DNA from: UBA826 sp045564655
GTDB lineage: Bacteria > Chloroflexota > Dehalococcoidia > Lucifugimonadales > UBA826
Direction of reading: 5' to 3'
NCBI GenBank assembly: GCA_045564655.1
Contig: JBJLGX010000021.1
Span: forward strand, 1 to 56,624
DNA length: 56,624 nt
In this document: positions 1 through 9,998 of the stretch, one piece after another
Numbering within the stretch: the first letter of the stretch is position 1
Layout of the letters: every line of letters starts with the position of its first letter
The notes under the pieces: model-generated
What the model saw: the letters and a program-made list of their open reading frames with translations, nothing else
Told to the model about the DNA's origin: nothing
The model's database searches: none
Program-made: the position numbers and the translations under genes

Positions 1-247
1 GACCTTCTCCACTTAGTACACCAACAAGATCTGCTGCTCCTAACGCTGTAACCAGTGTAGTAAATCTACCATCTGCTACTGCTATATCGACAACTGTCTG
101 TGCTGGCTCTTCTGCAACTACTTCTTCAACTACTTCTACGGCAGCTGGCTCTGGAACTACTTCTTCTTCATCTCCGCATGCAAATGAAGCCATCAGCATA
201 ACGGACATAAGAACCCCAACCAACAACAATCTTTTCTTAACAATCAT
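1..247 (-). CDS. Fasciclin (FAS1)-domain lipoprotein, 3' end outside window
   Basis: Reading leftward from an ATG at 247 gives 82 codons that run off the window edge. The N-terminus has positive charges, a hydrophobic stretch and a lipobox-like Cys (ASFACGDEE), followed by a Glu/Val/Ala-rich linker. After that comes DIAVADGRFTTLVTALGAA, the start of a FAS1 domain as found in secreted fasciclin-like proteins. The start is supported by an AGGAG ribosome-binding site about 7 bases upstream and by the promoter at 305-334. It is probably a surface lipoprotein with an adhesion-type domain. The rest of the FAS1 domain is not visible, so the number of domains is unknown. Confidence 0.85.
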   Translation of the reverse strand, partial: MIVKKRLLLVGVLMSVMLMASFACGDEEEVVPEPAAVEVVEEVVAEEPAQTVVDIAVADGRFTTLVTALGAADLVGVLSGEG

Positions 248-304
248 ATCGACTCTCCTCGCTGTACAATAAAACACACAGCATTGTTTTTAACTACACA
301 TATT

Positions 305-334
305 ATTATCAGGGTTATTCTTTCACATTGTCAA
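305..334 (-). promoter_or_regulatory. Sigma-70-type promoter for the fasciclin lipoprotein
   Basis: On the minus strand a perfect TTGACA (329-334) lies 18 bases from GATAAT (305-310), about 50 bases before the AGGAG/ATG of the fasciclin gene. A TATAAT on the plus strand at 354-359 may serve the divergent gene at 398, but no convincing -35 box goes with it. Activity is inferred from sequence only. Confidence 0.65.
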
Positions 335-397
335 GTTTTAAAAATAAGTGGTCTATAATTAGATAAGTTGATAACCGTTTCTTTTAATGAGATAACA

Positions 398-2839
398 ATG
401 CCAAAAATGATTTTGAATTACATATTTGTGTCACTGGCACTACTTATACCGATCGCCTGTTCAAGCTCTAGTGAATCTCCTATATTGACTGAAGTAGCAT
501 CGGTAAATTCTCCAACCAGTGTCGCACTAGATGAAGAAATTTCTACTTTACAGATATTTAATCCAGAAAAAGACGGTTTCGGATTTAAAAATTTCTCTGG
601 TGGGGAAAATAACTCCAGTATAAAAACTCAAGACTTAATAGATTTTTTTGGAGAATCTGGAATTTGCGCGCAAGGAAGTGGAAATGAATGTATTCCGTAC
701 CCAGGTGTAAATGATTTCTTAAATCAATTAAATCTGGTTTTAAGTAACGGTCTTTGTTACGGATTTAGTGCAATGTCTAGTAATTTATTTACAGGAAATA
801 TTTCCACTGATAAAGAAATAATATTTGACTTAGAAAGATCAATGAAAACAGATCATGAAATAGCTCGTTGGCATATGCTTCAATTTACTGAAGAATTTAG
901 AGATCAACTCGACGAATCAGTTTCAAAATACCCTTTAGAGATAGTATCTGAATTACAAAAAACCTTATCTCCAAATAACGGAAAAATAACTACTCCTGTA
1001 ACTTTGAACTTATATTCATCATATGGGGCTCATGCAATCACTCCAATAAATATAGAAGAGTCCAGCAGTGGATTTACCATCAATGTTTATGATAGTAATT
1101 GGCCAGGCCAAATAAGGTCTGTTGAAGTAAGCGATAACGGGATTTGGACATACCAAGGTGCTCATGAAAACCCGTATTCTCAAGCAGGAGTATGGGAAGA
1201 ATCCGACAAAGGAAGCATGGCTTTAATTCCTCATACACCTCAAAACAAAAAATTCAAATGTTTTTTCTGCGAAAAATCTTCCGGAGATTTAAAAGGGAGT
1301 GGCTCAGTTTTAATACTTAATACTGAATCTAACGAAGATACAACAATAACTGTGTCTGACAAATATAAAAATTTAATAACATTTGGGCCAAACTCGAATG
1401 ACGTAGGTATAGAAAACGCAAAAACTTATATAATGCCCGGAGTAATGTTTGGACACGGAGTAAAAGTTATTTACCTTCCTCCTGCAACTTCAGAATTTAC
1501 AGTATCTTTAGAAACAAGCTCTAAGTCAGACAATGAATTCACACTACTGTATTCCGGAAATGGGAAACCCACAACGACTCTAAGTGGAACTGTACCTAAT
1601 GTAATAATTCAAGACGACTTTGAAGAAGATATAGACTCGCAAATACTAGAAATCAAATCATCTGACAATGGAGATATACAAACGGTTGTCGCGTCAAGAT
1701 CAGTTACCGAAGTAAGGCAATCAACAAGCTTGTCTACAACTCTTTATCAATCTGATGAAGATGAAAAATACGAATCAGATTTCAATAACGGAATTATAAA
1801 TGAGGTAAAGATTACAGATATTAAAACAGGCGAAACAATTGATTCGTTTAATGGCTCTATAAATGATATCAACGTACCTTTACGATCTATAAAAAATGAA
1901 GATGGAATCCAATTTATTAAGTCAAAAGAACAAAATCTAAGGTTGAAATTTCCTGACGGCACAAACATATCAAAAACATCTGAAAGAAATTATGCAGTTG
2001 AGTACTCCGATGGAACCCAAAGTAATTTCGTTAAAGATTCTGAACACAATATAGTAGGATCTTCTACAGATGGATCTGCAACAATAAAGTTCAGTTCTGG
2101 AAAATCAATACATAGAACTACAGAAGGGATAATTATAGAAGAAACCTCAAAAGGAAATTATCGACTATACCAAGAAAAAGAAGGTTCAATTACTCAAATA
2201 CAATCTAGAGAAGAAATAGCAGGCATAGAAGGGATTTCCAGTTCCCTTTTTGACAAATTAATAGTTATTGAAAAATCCATGGAAGAAATAACTGAACCCA
2301 CAAGTGACTCTAAAAGATTAGCTGAAATTAGAGAACAAATCGATATAGTCAAAAGAGCTGAAGAGTCTTCAGAAGACCCATCCAATAAAGAAGTATCAGA
2401 ACGCATTTTAAATGATATAAAAACACCCAGAGTAGCTATAGATTCTGATCCTATAATAGAAAAAGATAATCAAATTGAAATAAAAGACCCTGATACTGAA
2501 GCTTCATTTGAAACTAGAGAAGAAACAACCAGAGATACGATTAATACTCGAAACGAGGATTCTGTTGTAGAAGAAGAGAAAGATTCAAAAGATAGAGTAG
2601 TGGAAGATTCAATTACAGAAAATGAACGCCGTGAGCCTCAACCTGAATCGAATCCTGAAATAACGCAAGAACCTGTGATTGAAGATAGGCCTAGAGAAAA
2701 TACCTCTACAGAACGAGAGCCTACAAGATCAGAGCCTACAAGATCAGAGCCTACAAGATCAGATACTACTGATTCAGATCAAAGAAGTAGAGAAGCTCCA
2801 AGTGAAGAGAACAACTCTAGATCAAGGAGCAGATATTAA
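398..2839 (+). CDS. Large lipoprotein with probable papain-like cysteine-peptidase fold
   Basis: The open frame also allows a TTG start at 368, but the ATG at 398 directly precedes a lipoprotein signal (hydrophobic core, LIPIAC then Ser-rich), giving about 813 residues. I do not recognise a named family. Three blocks resemble the Cys-His-Asp/Asn layout of papain-like or C39-like peptidases: NGLCYGFSAMSS near residue 120, YGAHAITPINIEE near 220 and NVYDSNWPG near 245. A middle region (about 470-590) has repeated short beta-type motifs with 'SDGTQS/TDGSA/FSSGKS' turns. The C-terminal 180 residues are Glu/Arg/Ser/Thr-rich, probably disordered, and contain three perfect EPTRS repeats. The gene converges on its neighbour with a 4-base gap. 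A peptidase role is an inference; it could instead be a non-catalytic binding fold. Confidence 0.75.
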   Translation: MPKMILNYIFVSLALLIPIACSSSSESPILTEVASVNSPTSVALDEEISTLQIFNPEKDGFGFKNFSGGENNSSIKTQDLIDFFGESGICAQGSGNECIPYPGVNDFLNQLNLVLSNGLCYGFSAMSSNLFTGNISTDKEIIFDLERSMKTDHEIARWHMLQFTEEFRDQLDESVSKYPLEIVSELQKTLSPNNGKITTPVTLNLYSSYGAHAITPINIEESSSGFTINVYDSNWPGQIRSVEVSDNGIWTYQGAHENPYSQAGVWEESDKGSMALIPHTPQNKKFKCFFCEKSSGDLKGSGSVLILNTESNEDTTITVSDKYKNLITFGPNSNDVGIENAKTYIMPGVMFGHGVKVIYLPPATSEFTVSLETSSKSDNEFTLLYSGNGKPTTTLSGTVPNVIIQDDFEEDIDSQILEIKSSDNGDIQTVVASRSVTEVRQSTSLSTTLYQSDEDEKYESDFNNGIINEVKITDIKTGETIDSFNGSINDINVPLRSIKNEDGIQFIKSKEQNLRLKFPDGTNISKTSERNYAVEYSDGTQSNFVKDSEHNIVGSSTDGSATIKFSSGKSIHRTTEGIIIEETSKGNYRLYQEKEGSITQIQSREEIAGIEGISSSLFDKLIVIEKSMEEITEPTSDSKRLAEIREQIDIVKRAEESSEDPSNKEVSERILNDIKTPRVAIDSDPIIEKDNQIEIKDPDTEASFETREETTRDTINTRNEDSVVEEEKDSKDRVVEDSITENERREPQPESNPEITQEPVIEDRPRENTSTEREPTRSEPTRSEPTRSDTTDSDQRSREAPSEENNSRSRSRY
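2717..2761 (+). repeat. Three perfect 15-bp tandem repeats inside a CDS
   Basis: The unit GAGCCTACAAGATCA occurs three times head to tail (2717-2731, 2732-2746, 2747-2761). It is in frame with the lipoprotein gene and encodes EPTRS three times in its charged C-terminal tail. The copies are identical, so copy number could vary between strains by slippage without breaking the frame. Confidence 0.95.
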
Positions 2840-2843
2840 ATAT

Positions 2844-5800
2844 TTATCTTCTCGAGTTCGAGGATGTTATTTCAATAGGAGCACATGAAGAGTTGTTGTC
2901 TTCTCTATACTCAGAAATCTCATTTGATCGATCAACTACAGCACAAATATAATAATTCCCAGCTTTAATTCTGCTAGGGATTTCTACATTTCTCAATAAT
3001 TTAGAATAGTTGTGCGATTCATTCGGATATATCGATCTCATAGTTTCAGAATCAAGAGATACAGCTTCTAATAAAAGATCCCGTTCAGATACAGATTTAT
3101 CAATCGAAAGATAAAGAGATATAGCGATATTATTAACCTCTACCGCACCAACATTAGAAACAGTAAGCTTTAATTTTTTAGTTATATCCTCGCCTTGTGA
3201 AGCCATTTTTGTAATAGCAAATTTCACAGACAAATCAGGTAAAGGTGAAAGTTTCCAAACCCCCCTACCCTGAGTTCCTATATATAAATCGATTGAACCT
3301 GAAGGTAAACCTTCAGGATCATGATCAAATAGTGCAAATCTAGGTCTAGGTATGTGAGGATGCTCTGCAGTTGGAGTATAAGGGTCTGTTAACAGTGCCC
3401 AATTATCTCCGGAATTCTTACTTAAAAATACTCCAGAATCAGCTCCTCCGGCTAAAATTAGATTTTCATCATAAGGATCAAAAGCCAAAAGAGAAGGTTG
3501 AAAATAGCCTGGAGCTAATCGAGTAAATTTAGCAATTCCGCCTGGACCTGTAAAATATTTAAAGTTTCCATATCCTGTCATCATGTTATCCAAATTAGGT
3601 AGAAGTTTCCAAGAATCTCCCCCATCTATTGACATGACCATTCGAATATCAAAATAACTGAACCCGTGTTCCCCACGAATAAATTCTTGCATAACATATT
3701 TATCTAATATAACTTGACCGTTTTCATCCATTGGAACGACGTGTGATGCAATAATCCTATCCGGATTATTGGGATCAACATCATACAAACTAAATGCTCC
3801 ATAACCTTTTTTAGATTTAATTAATCCATTAACTAATACTTCGTCACCAGGCGGTAAAATTTCTGTCCACACTCCACCTGAACCACGGCCATCGTACCGC
3901 CAAACACGGTCTAAGGTATCCCCCCAACAGCGTGAGAGATACTCAGGATTTCCGGTCTGGACAAAAAATGAATGATTATAAATCTTAGGGTTTACAGACA
4001 TATTCACTAATTCATTAAATTCAATATCAACTTCTTTTCTAACAACTTTCACCCCACAAGCCTGATCGTTAAAAGTGGTAGGGTCAGTTGGAGACGGATC
4101 ACCCAAAGGTGTCCATATAGTTGGATCTGCGGTAATATCACTAGTTAAATAAAGGCCTGTCGTCATTAATAACGCATATGAATTAATACCATATTGAGCT
4201 AAAGGTGAAGCAGGTTTAAATCCTACTATCCTTCCAGGTGGATAATTTGATGATTTGAACATTCCGATAGCATCAGTAGAAGGAAATGATTTAGAACCTG
4301 ATAATGGTTGCGCAGTTTCAGCATCGTAAAAAGTGATCCTCCATGGGTCGGGATTAGAATAAATTCCGTTTATTCCTAATATGTAATTTGAGTCCCCAAT
4401 AACTGTTACTCCATCCGCGCCTCTTACATTATCCCAATCTGGATTATCAGAACCTGCATTGAAGGATACAAAATTACCATTATCTTGATTTGAAAAATAC
4501 AAATTTTGAGAATCTCCAGGATTCTTAAATCCAGACATTCCCGTGAGCCACAAAGCATGAGGAGAAACAAAAGGTTGATCCCAAATCGGCGTGTGACAAT
4601 TTACAGTAGCTGCATTCCCAAATGAAACACCTGGACTATTTGTATTGTAATAAACTCCTCCGTCATTCGAATACAATATAGGACATGAATTAATAGATAC
4701 TGTGGGATCAAACAGTATGGATCCAGCATCAGCATGTGAGCCTGCCTGTTGATCCACCCAAATAGAGTTATTAATGCCAGTATCATTACACCTGAAGTTG
4801 TCAACTAAATTATCGTAATTAATATCAGTCGGTAACGGAGTTGTACAAGATTTACTATATAGGCGTACATCACCGTACCATAAATCAAAAGTATTATTAT
4901 CTATTTCATTAGTCTCAATAAATGGAACTCTTCCTTGGGTAGAACCAGGTTCACCTATAGGAGAATCAAACCAACTGGAACCCCCATCAATCGATGTATA
5001 AATGCTAGTTCCCACAACTGCAAATAAAACATTAGACTCATGAGGTGACACTGCAATTGAACAAAGCCCTCCCGGTAATCCCAAAGATGGGTCAACACTT
5101 GTGCTCCAAGAAAAACTATTAGGAATTTTCCTAAAATGGCCTTCTTCACCGCAAACATCAACTATTCCGTTATCATGTACTACAACATCCCATATTTTAG
5201 TAGGTTGATGCAACGATTTAAATAATGGATCATTTTTCCAACCTTTACCTTTAAACCATAGGTTAATAAGTTTATTAACATGATCTGCGGGAGGGTCTAT
5301 GAATTCCCATGTAATCCCCGCATCTTTTGTAACTGCCAAACCACACGCAGTGCCGATATAAACTTCATCGGAATTATCAGGATTTATACTAATCCCCATT
5401 GCTGCAAAATTCCCTTGCCCCCAAACGTATTGATTTTCAATAATACTTCCATCATCTGATTCGTCAAATTTACTATCATTAGTCCAACTAGTTGATTCGT
5501 TCTCTCTATTATTAGAATATGTACTAGCGATACTTGGACAGAAATCCATGTCTGGTCTTGAAGAAAGGGGATTAACCCAAGTTACTCCTCCATCGCTACT
5601 GACACTGATCCCCGACAAAGAATCTACTTTACCATCATAAAATGAAGTGGCATAAATTTTATTAGGATCATCCGGAGAAACTTCAACATCCCAAGTCGCA
5701 ACTGGAACATGTGAATCTACATGAGACCAAGTTAACCCAACATCATTACTTTTAAATAAGCCACCCCATTCCGAGGCAGCAAAAGTTACTGAACCATCAG

Positions 5801-5987
5801 ATGAAATCCCCAACCCGTTTATTCTGCCTCCACTTGCCCCACTAGAGCTACCTAAATCAGATTGATCAGGACTTATATCGTCAGATGAGATCACAGAAGA
5901 CAGCAATAAAAACAAAGAAGCCGCTAAAAACGAAGCAAATAAATATTTAAAAATATCTTTATTAGTATTTAAATTAAAATAATTCAT
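2844..5987 (-). CDS. Secreted Asp-box (BNR) beta-propeller with C-terminal CARDB domain, copy 1
   Basis: The 1047 residues begin with a hydrophobic segment (about 14-34) suited to export. The body contains repeated Asp-box motifs of the form S-x-D-x-G-x-T-W, for example SNDVGLTWSHV (near 80), SSDGGVTWVNP (near 130), TKDAGITWEFI, SIDGGSSWFDS, SIDGGDSWKLL and SKNSGDNWALL. This spacing is typical of sialidase- or Ycf48/VPS10-like propellers, and the length would allow two propellers. The last ~110 residues look like a CARDB immunoglobulin-like domain. Unlike its paralogue at 6906, it lacks a lipobox cysteine after the signal segment. It lies 5 bases downstream of the small lipoprotein at 5993 and is probably co-transcribed with it. 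Ligand or enzymatic activity cannot be told from the sequence. Confidence 0.85.
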   Translation of the reverse strand: MNYFNLNTNKDIFKYLFASFLAASLFLLLSSVISSDDISPDQSDLGSSSGASGGRINGLGISSDGSVTFAASEWGGLFKSNDVGLTWSHVDSHVPVATWDVEVSPDDPNKIYATSFYDGKVDSLSGISVSSDGGVTWVNPLSSRPDMDFCPSIASTYSNNRENESTSWTNDSKFDESDDGSIIENQYVWGQGNFAAMGISINPDNSDEVYIGTACGLAVTKDAGITWEFIDPPADHVNKLINLWFKGKGWKNDPLFKSLHQPTKIWDVVVHDNGIVDVCGEEGHFRKIPNSFSWSTSVDPSLGLPGGLCSIAVSPHESNVLFAVVGTSIYTSIDGGSSWFDSPIGEPGSTQGRVPFIETNEIDNNTFDLWYGDVRLYSKSCTTPLPTDINYDNLVDNFRCNDTGINNSIWVDQQAGSHADAGSILFDPTVSINSCPILYSNDGGVYYNTNSPGVSFGNAATVNCHTPIWDQPFVSPHALWLTGMSGFKNPGDSQNLYFSNQDNGNFVSFNAGSDNPDWDNVRGADGVTVIGDSNYILGINGIYSNPDPWRITFYDAETAQPLSGSKSFPSTDAIGMFKSSNYPPGRIVGFKPASPLAQYGINSYALLMTTGLYLTSDITADPTIWTPLGDPSPTDPTTFNDQACGVKVVRKEVDIEFNELVNMSVNPKIYNHSFFVQTGNPEYLSRCWGDTLDRVWRYDGRGSGGVWTEILPPGDEVLVNGLIKSKKGYGAFSLYDVDPNNPDRIIASHVVPMDENGQVILDKYVMQEFIRGEHGFSYFDIRMVMSIDGGDSWKLLPNLDNMMTGYGNFKYFTGPGGIAKFTRLAPGYFQPSLLAFDPYDENLILAGGADSGVFLSKNSGDNWALLTDPYTPTAEHPHIPRPRFALFDHDPEGLPSGSIDLYIGTQGRGVWKLSPLPDLSVKFAITKMASQGEDITKKLKLTVSNVGAVEVNNIAISLYLSIDKSVSERDLLLEAVSLDSETMRSIYPNESHNYSKLLRNVEIPSRIKAGNYYICAVVDRSNEISEYREDNNSSCAPIEITSSNSRR

Positions 5988-5992
5988 CTATA

Positions 5993-6697
5993 TCACTCAT
6001 CTTTAAGATCAGCTACGCATACTGTAGCTGTAATCATTTGACTTGGAGTTGCCACAACCCGTCCATCTATTGGGCCAACCAATCTCCATCGGTAATTTAT
6101 ACCAGCTTCCATACCTTCTACAATAATTAAATTCCTGACTGATTCTTCATTTTCAGATACATCAAACCAAGTAACATCTAAATTCGGCAAAGTACTATTA
6201 CGTAATAGGTCTGGGTTATCTAAATGTATACTTTCAAATACGGCTCTAGAGTTACGAGAAATATCCAGTGAAACGAACGATTTTGGTATAAATCCTATTC
6301 TAGATCCGTAATGAGTAACATCTAATCTCATTTGAGTTGGAGTCATCGAATTAGATACCCAGCTTATATTAGCCTGTGGTGTGCGTATCACATTTGGATT
6401 ACATGTCTGGATTATATTTAAATTTTCAATCAAGTCATTCGAAACCCTAAAGTCTGGATATTCTTGAGCTGCATCTGAAGGCCTAGGAGGTGCAACCCAA
6501 TCTGACATGCCTCTTGTTGACGTAGAAATGTCACGATCACGTATACCTATGATCCCGTCCCCAATTGAACGATCGGATATATCTCCTGTTGCTAGTTCAA
6601 AAGGATCTTCAGTATCTCCTTCGTTATTTTCTGTAACTGAAACACAGGAAATAATGAACAGAGAAGTTATTAAAAGTAATAAAAACTTAAGATTCAT
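5993..6697 (-). CDS. Small lipoprotein with FN3-like domain, copy 1
   Basis: The frame is open back to 6763, but the ATG at 6697 places a classic lipoprotein signal at the N-terminus (MNLKFLLLLITSLFIISC) and gives 234 residues, matching the 232-residue paralogue at 9999. After an acidic linker the C-terminal ~130 residues show a beta-rich domain. Its closing motif, VEGMEAGINYRWRLVG, resembles the 'GLxPGxxYxWR' strand of fibronectin type III domains. Conserved cysteines sit near the start (TCNPNVIRTP) and end (ATVCVADL) of this domain and could form a disulfide. It is the first gene of a two-gene unit with the downstream propeller. No enzymatic role is apparent. Confidence 0.75.
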   Translation of the reverse strand: MNLKFLLLLITSLFIISCVSVTENNEGDTEDPFELATGDISDRSIGDGIIGIRDRDISTSTRGMSDWVAPPRPSDAAQEYPDFRVSNDLIENLNIIQTCNPNVIRTPQANISWVSNSMTPTQMRLDVTHYGSRIGFIPKSFVSLDISRNSRAVFESIHLDNPDLLRNSTLPNLDVTWFDVSENEESVRNLIIVEGMEAGINYRWRLVGPIDGRVVATPSQMITATVCVADLKDE

Positions 6698-6905
6698 ACG
6701 AGTAAACCATCGCTTAATTACTCGAAATTTTAATCGAAAACAATAATCAAAACAAGTTTCCATGACTGAAGCTACTCTTATGAGGATTATGGTTTCATTG
6801 TTTAAAAAATAAAATCAGTCGCAATACCATTAATATATGTCAGAAATGCGGATGGGATTTAATTTATAAAATCTAAAAAAATTGTGTACTTAAATATTCT
6901 GATAA

Positions 6906-9900
6906 TTACCTTCTAGATTCCGAAGACCTTATTTGAATAGGAGAACATGAAGAGTTATTATCATCCCTATATTCAGAGACTTCATTTCGTTGATCAACAA
7001 TAGCGCAAATATAATAATTGCCAGACCTAAGTCTACTTGGAATTTTGATATTATCTAATAATTTAGAATAATTATGTTGCTCTCCTGCAGCCAATGGGAT
7101 CATATTGGGATCATTTTTCAAATAAATTCTATCTAAAACAAGGTCTCGGTCGGAAATCCTATCATCGGCTGAAAGATACATGGTAATGTCAACATTTTGA
7201 GTTTTTACTGCTCCAGCATTTTTAAGCACAAGATTTACTTTTTTAGTTATATCGTCACCAGGTGATGCAGTTTCAGTAGATGTAATTTTTATTTCAAAAT
7301 CTACTAACGCTGTAAGCTTCCAGACTCCTCTTCCTTGAGTCCCAATATATACATTTATAGCTTCTTCAGAAAAACCTTCTACATCGTGCTCAAAATGAGC
7401 AAATCTTGGTCTAGGAATATGAGGATGGTCATCAGATGGAGTATAAGGATCAGTTAATAAAGTCCATTTTTCACCTGAATCAGTACTAACAAATACTCCT
7501 GCATCCGCAGCTCCAGCTATAATAATGTCATCATCATAAGGATCAAATTCGAGCAAAGAAGGTTGAAAATATCCTGGAGCGAATTCGCTAAATTTTGTAG
7601 GTCCCCCCAATCCTGTATAGGGTTTAAATTGACCATCTCCAGACATTTTTGCATCTAAATCAGGAAGGAGTTTCCAAGTAAGGCCACCGTCTTCTGTCAT
7701 CACCATCCGAGTTTCAAATTCTGCAAGACGTTTTGAGAGGATCTGATTAATGAAGTTAGTAGAAGGGTTTTCAGGAATAGACGCATATTGAGTCTGTAGT
7801 AAGTTAAGCATCTGATCCATATATTTTATGACGTTTCCAGTTTTAGAAATTGGAATTACTTGTGATGCAATTATCCTGTTAGGGTTATTAGGGTCAACAT
7901 CATACAAGCTAAATCCCCCATATCCTGGTTCAGCTACGTAAACTCCCTTTTTAATCATTTGATCGCCTGGTGGATGGATTTGTGACCAAGTCCCTATACT
8001 AGGATCCGTACCATCAAATCTCCAAATACTATCTATTGAATGTCCCCAACATCCATTTGACGGCATCTCCGGTGTCGTCTGTATGAAAAATGAATATTGC
8101 CCAATGAATATAGGAATATTATTGCCAGTCAAAATATTATCTGCAAACTCAAGAGTTTTAATATCTTTTGAAACTTTAAGTCCACATCCAGCTCCAGGAT
8201 TACCCAAACTGATCCATTGGACAGGATCCACAGTAATATCTGGAGTTATGTTTAGATTAGCTGTAGTAAGAAGAGCGTAAGAATTAGGACCGTACTGAGC
8301 AATTGTATCCTGTGGCTTAAACCCAATTAGAGCTCCCAAAGGAGGGTAATTAGAAATTTTCAACCAAGAGCCATTGCCCGGCCCCGCGCCCTTAGTTCCT
8401 GCAGTAGAAGGGAATGAAAGGTCTACTCCTTGAGGGTCCTTAAATTGTATGCGCCACTGAGGAGCAGGGTCGAAAGATCCTCTAATTCTAAGGACTTTCT
8501 CTGAATCTCCTATAATATCGAATGCGTCAGCTCCAGACGAATTCCTCCAGTCTGGTTTATCTGAATCAGCGTTATTTGTTTCAAAAATACCTACATCTTG
8601 ACTGCCAAAATACAAGTCTTCACCATCTCCGGGTTTTTTAAACCCTGACATTCCCATTAGCCATAATGCATGTGGAGTAATATCCGGTTCATCCCAAACT
8701 GGGTCATGGCAAGTATCAGAAGAGGTAAGTGTGTTGTAGAAGACTCCCCCATCATTTGAAAATAAAATGGGGCATGCATTTGTAGATTGTGTAGGATTAA
8801 ATACTAAAGCCCCAACATCCCAGTGGGCTCCTTTTTGATGATTAATCCAATTAGAACCCCAACATCTAAAATTACCTAATGAATCAATATCCAAAGGATC
8901 TGGAGTAGTACAAGTACGAGCATATAACTGTGTATCACCGTACCAAAGATCAAAAGTATTTGCATCTCTTTCGTTAGTTTCTACAAATGGTATCCTTCCT
9001 TGCTTACCATCAGGTTCTGTAAGATCAAACCAAAACACTCCACCATCTATTGATTGGAAAAGCTGTCTGCCAACAGAAGCAAACAAAACATCAGGTTCGT
9101 GTGGTGATACTGCAATAGAGCATCTTCCTCCAGGCAATCCAAATCCACTTTGAGTATTGCTAGACCAAGTATTACTACCAGACAAACGCCTAAAATGACC
9201 ATCTGCACCGCATACGTCAACAATACCATTATTATGAACTAAGACGTCCCAAACTGCCGCAGGCTGATGAACAATTCCACCCGATGAAGTAGCGGCATCA
9301 TAATTTTCTAAAGTTTCAGGAAAAGCAAAAGGATCTTCAAATTCCCAGGTTAATCCTGCATCTTTTGAAATAGCTAATCCACACCAGGTTCCTATATAAA
9401 CTTCGTTAGTATTATCAGGATTTATAGAGATTCCCATAGCTCCAAAATTTCCTTCTGGCCATGGATTACCTGATAAATTCACAATGGAGTTAGCGAACTT
9501 ATTAGTGAAGGTCTTATTTTGCTGATAGATTACGCCTGAACAAAATTCTTCTGACGGCGTAGCTGTAGGAGGATTTATCCAAGTTGCACCTCCATCTGAG
9601 CTAACACTTATTCCTGATAAAGAATCAATTTTCCCATCAAAAAAAGAGGAAACATATACTTTATCTTGGTCTGTAGGAGAAATCTCAACATCCCAAGTAG
9701 CAACTGGAACATGTGAACCCAGATGGTCCCAAGTTAATCCTGCGTCATAACTCTTAAATATCCCTCCCCACTCTGAAGCAGCAAATGCAATCTGTCCATT
9801 AGAAGAAATCCCAAGTCCATTTATTCGTCCTCCACTACCACCGTGTTTTTTTTCTACATTACCTAAATCAGATTGGTCAGGGCTAATATCTGTAAATGCA

Positions 9901-9995
9901 CAAGAAACAAAAAATAAGAATGCCGAAGCTATAATTGACATTGCGACTAAATACTTAAAAATGTTCTTACTGAAAAGTCCATTCAAATAATTCAT
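6906..9995 (-). CDS. Asp-box beta-propeller lipoprotein with C-terminal CARDB domain, copy 2
   Basis: The 1029 residues align along their whole length with the protein at 2844-5987. Asp-boxes include SYDAGLTWDHL, SSDGGATWINP, SKDAGLTWEFE, SIDGGVFWFDL, TEDGGLTWKLL and STDSGEKWTLL. The C-terminal CARDB domain is shared, and both proteins end in a short Ser-Arg-rich tail. Here the signal segment ends in FFVSCAFTD, so this copy should be lipid-anchored, whereas copy 1 has no cysteine at this place. The gene starts 3 bases after the stop of its FN3-like partner, which implies translational coupling. The two copies have clearly diverged in loops and in nucleotide sequence, so the duplication is not recent. 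Confidence 0.85.
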   Translation of the reverse strand: MNYLNGLFSKNIFKYLVAMSIIASAFLFFVSCAFTDISPDQSDLGNVEKKHGGSGGRINGLGISSNGQIAFAASEWGGIFKSYDAGLTWDHLGSHVPVATWDVEISPTDQDKVYVSSFFDGKIDSLSGISVSSDGGATWINPPTATPSEEFCSGVIYQQNKTFTNKFANSIVNLSGNPWPEGNFGAMGISINPDNTNEVYIGTWCGLAISKDAGLTWEFEDPFAFPETLENYDAATSSGGIVHQPAAVWDVLVHNNGIVDVCGADGHFRRLSGSNTWSSNTQSGFGLPGGRCSIAVSPHEPDVLFASVGRQLFQSIDGGVFWFDLTEPDGKQGRIPFVETNERDANTFDLWYGDTQLYARTCTTPDPLDIDSLGNFRCWGSNWINHQKGAHWDVGALVFNPTQSTNACPILFSNDGGVFYNTLTSSDTCHDPVWDEPDITPHALWLMGMSGFKKPGDGEDLYFGSQDVGIFETNNADSDKPDWRNSSGADAFDIIGDSEKVLRIRGSFDPAPQWRIQFKDPQGVDLSFPSTAGTKGAGPGNGSWLKISNYPPLGALIGFKPQDTIAQYGPNSYALLTTANLNITPDITVDPVQWISLGNPGAGCGLKVSKDIKTLEFADNILTGNNIPIFIGQYSFFIQTTPEMPSNGCWGHSIDSIWRFDGTDPSIGTWSQIHPPGDQMIKKGVYVAEPGYGGFSLYDVDPNNPNRIIASQVIPISKTGNVIKYMDQMLNLLQTQYASIPENPSTNFINQILSKRLAEFETRMVMTEDGGLTWKLLPDLDAKMSGDGQFKPYTGLGGPTKFSEFAPGYFQPSLLEFDPYDDDIIIAGAADAGVFVSTDSGEKWTLLTDPYTPSDDHPHIPRPRFAHFEHDVEGFSEEAINVYIGTQGRGVWKLTALVDFEIKITSTETASPGDDITKKVNLVLKNAGAVKTQNVDITMYLSADDRISDRDLVLDRIYLKNDPNMIPLAAGEQHNYSKLLDNIKIPSRLRSGNYYICAIVDQRNEVSEYRDDNNSSCSPIQIRSSESRR

Positions 9996-9998
9996 ATT

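Noticed and set aside
2679..2888. 69-codon plus-strand frame rich in SLQDQ repeats
   Set aside because: It is the out-of-frame reading of the EPTRS repeat and has no start signal of its own.
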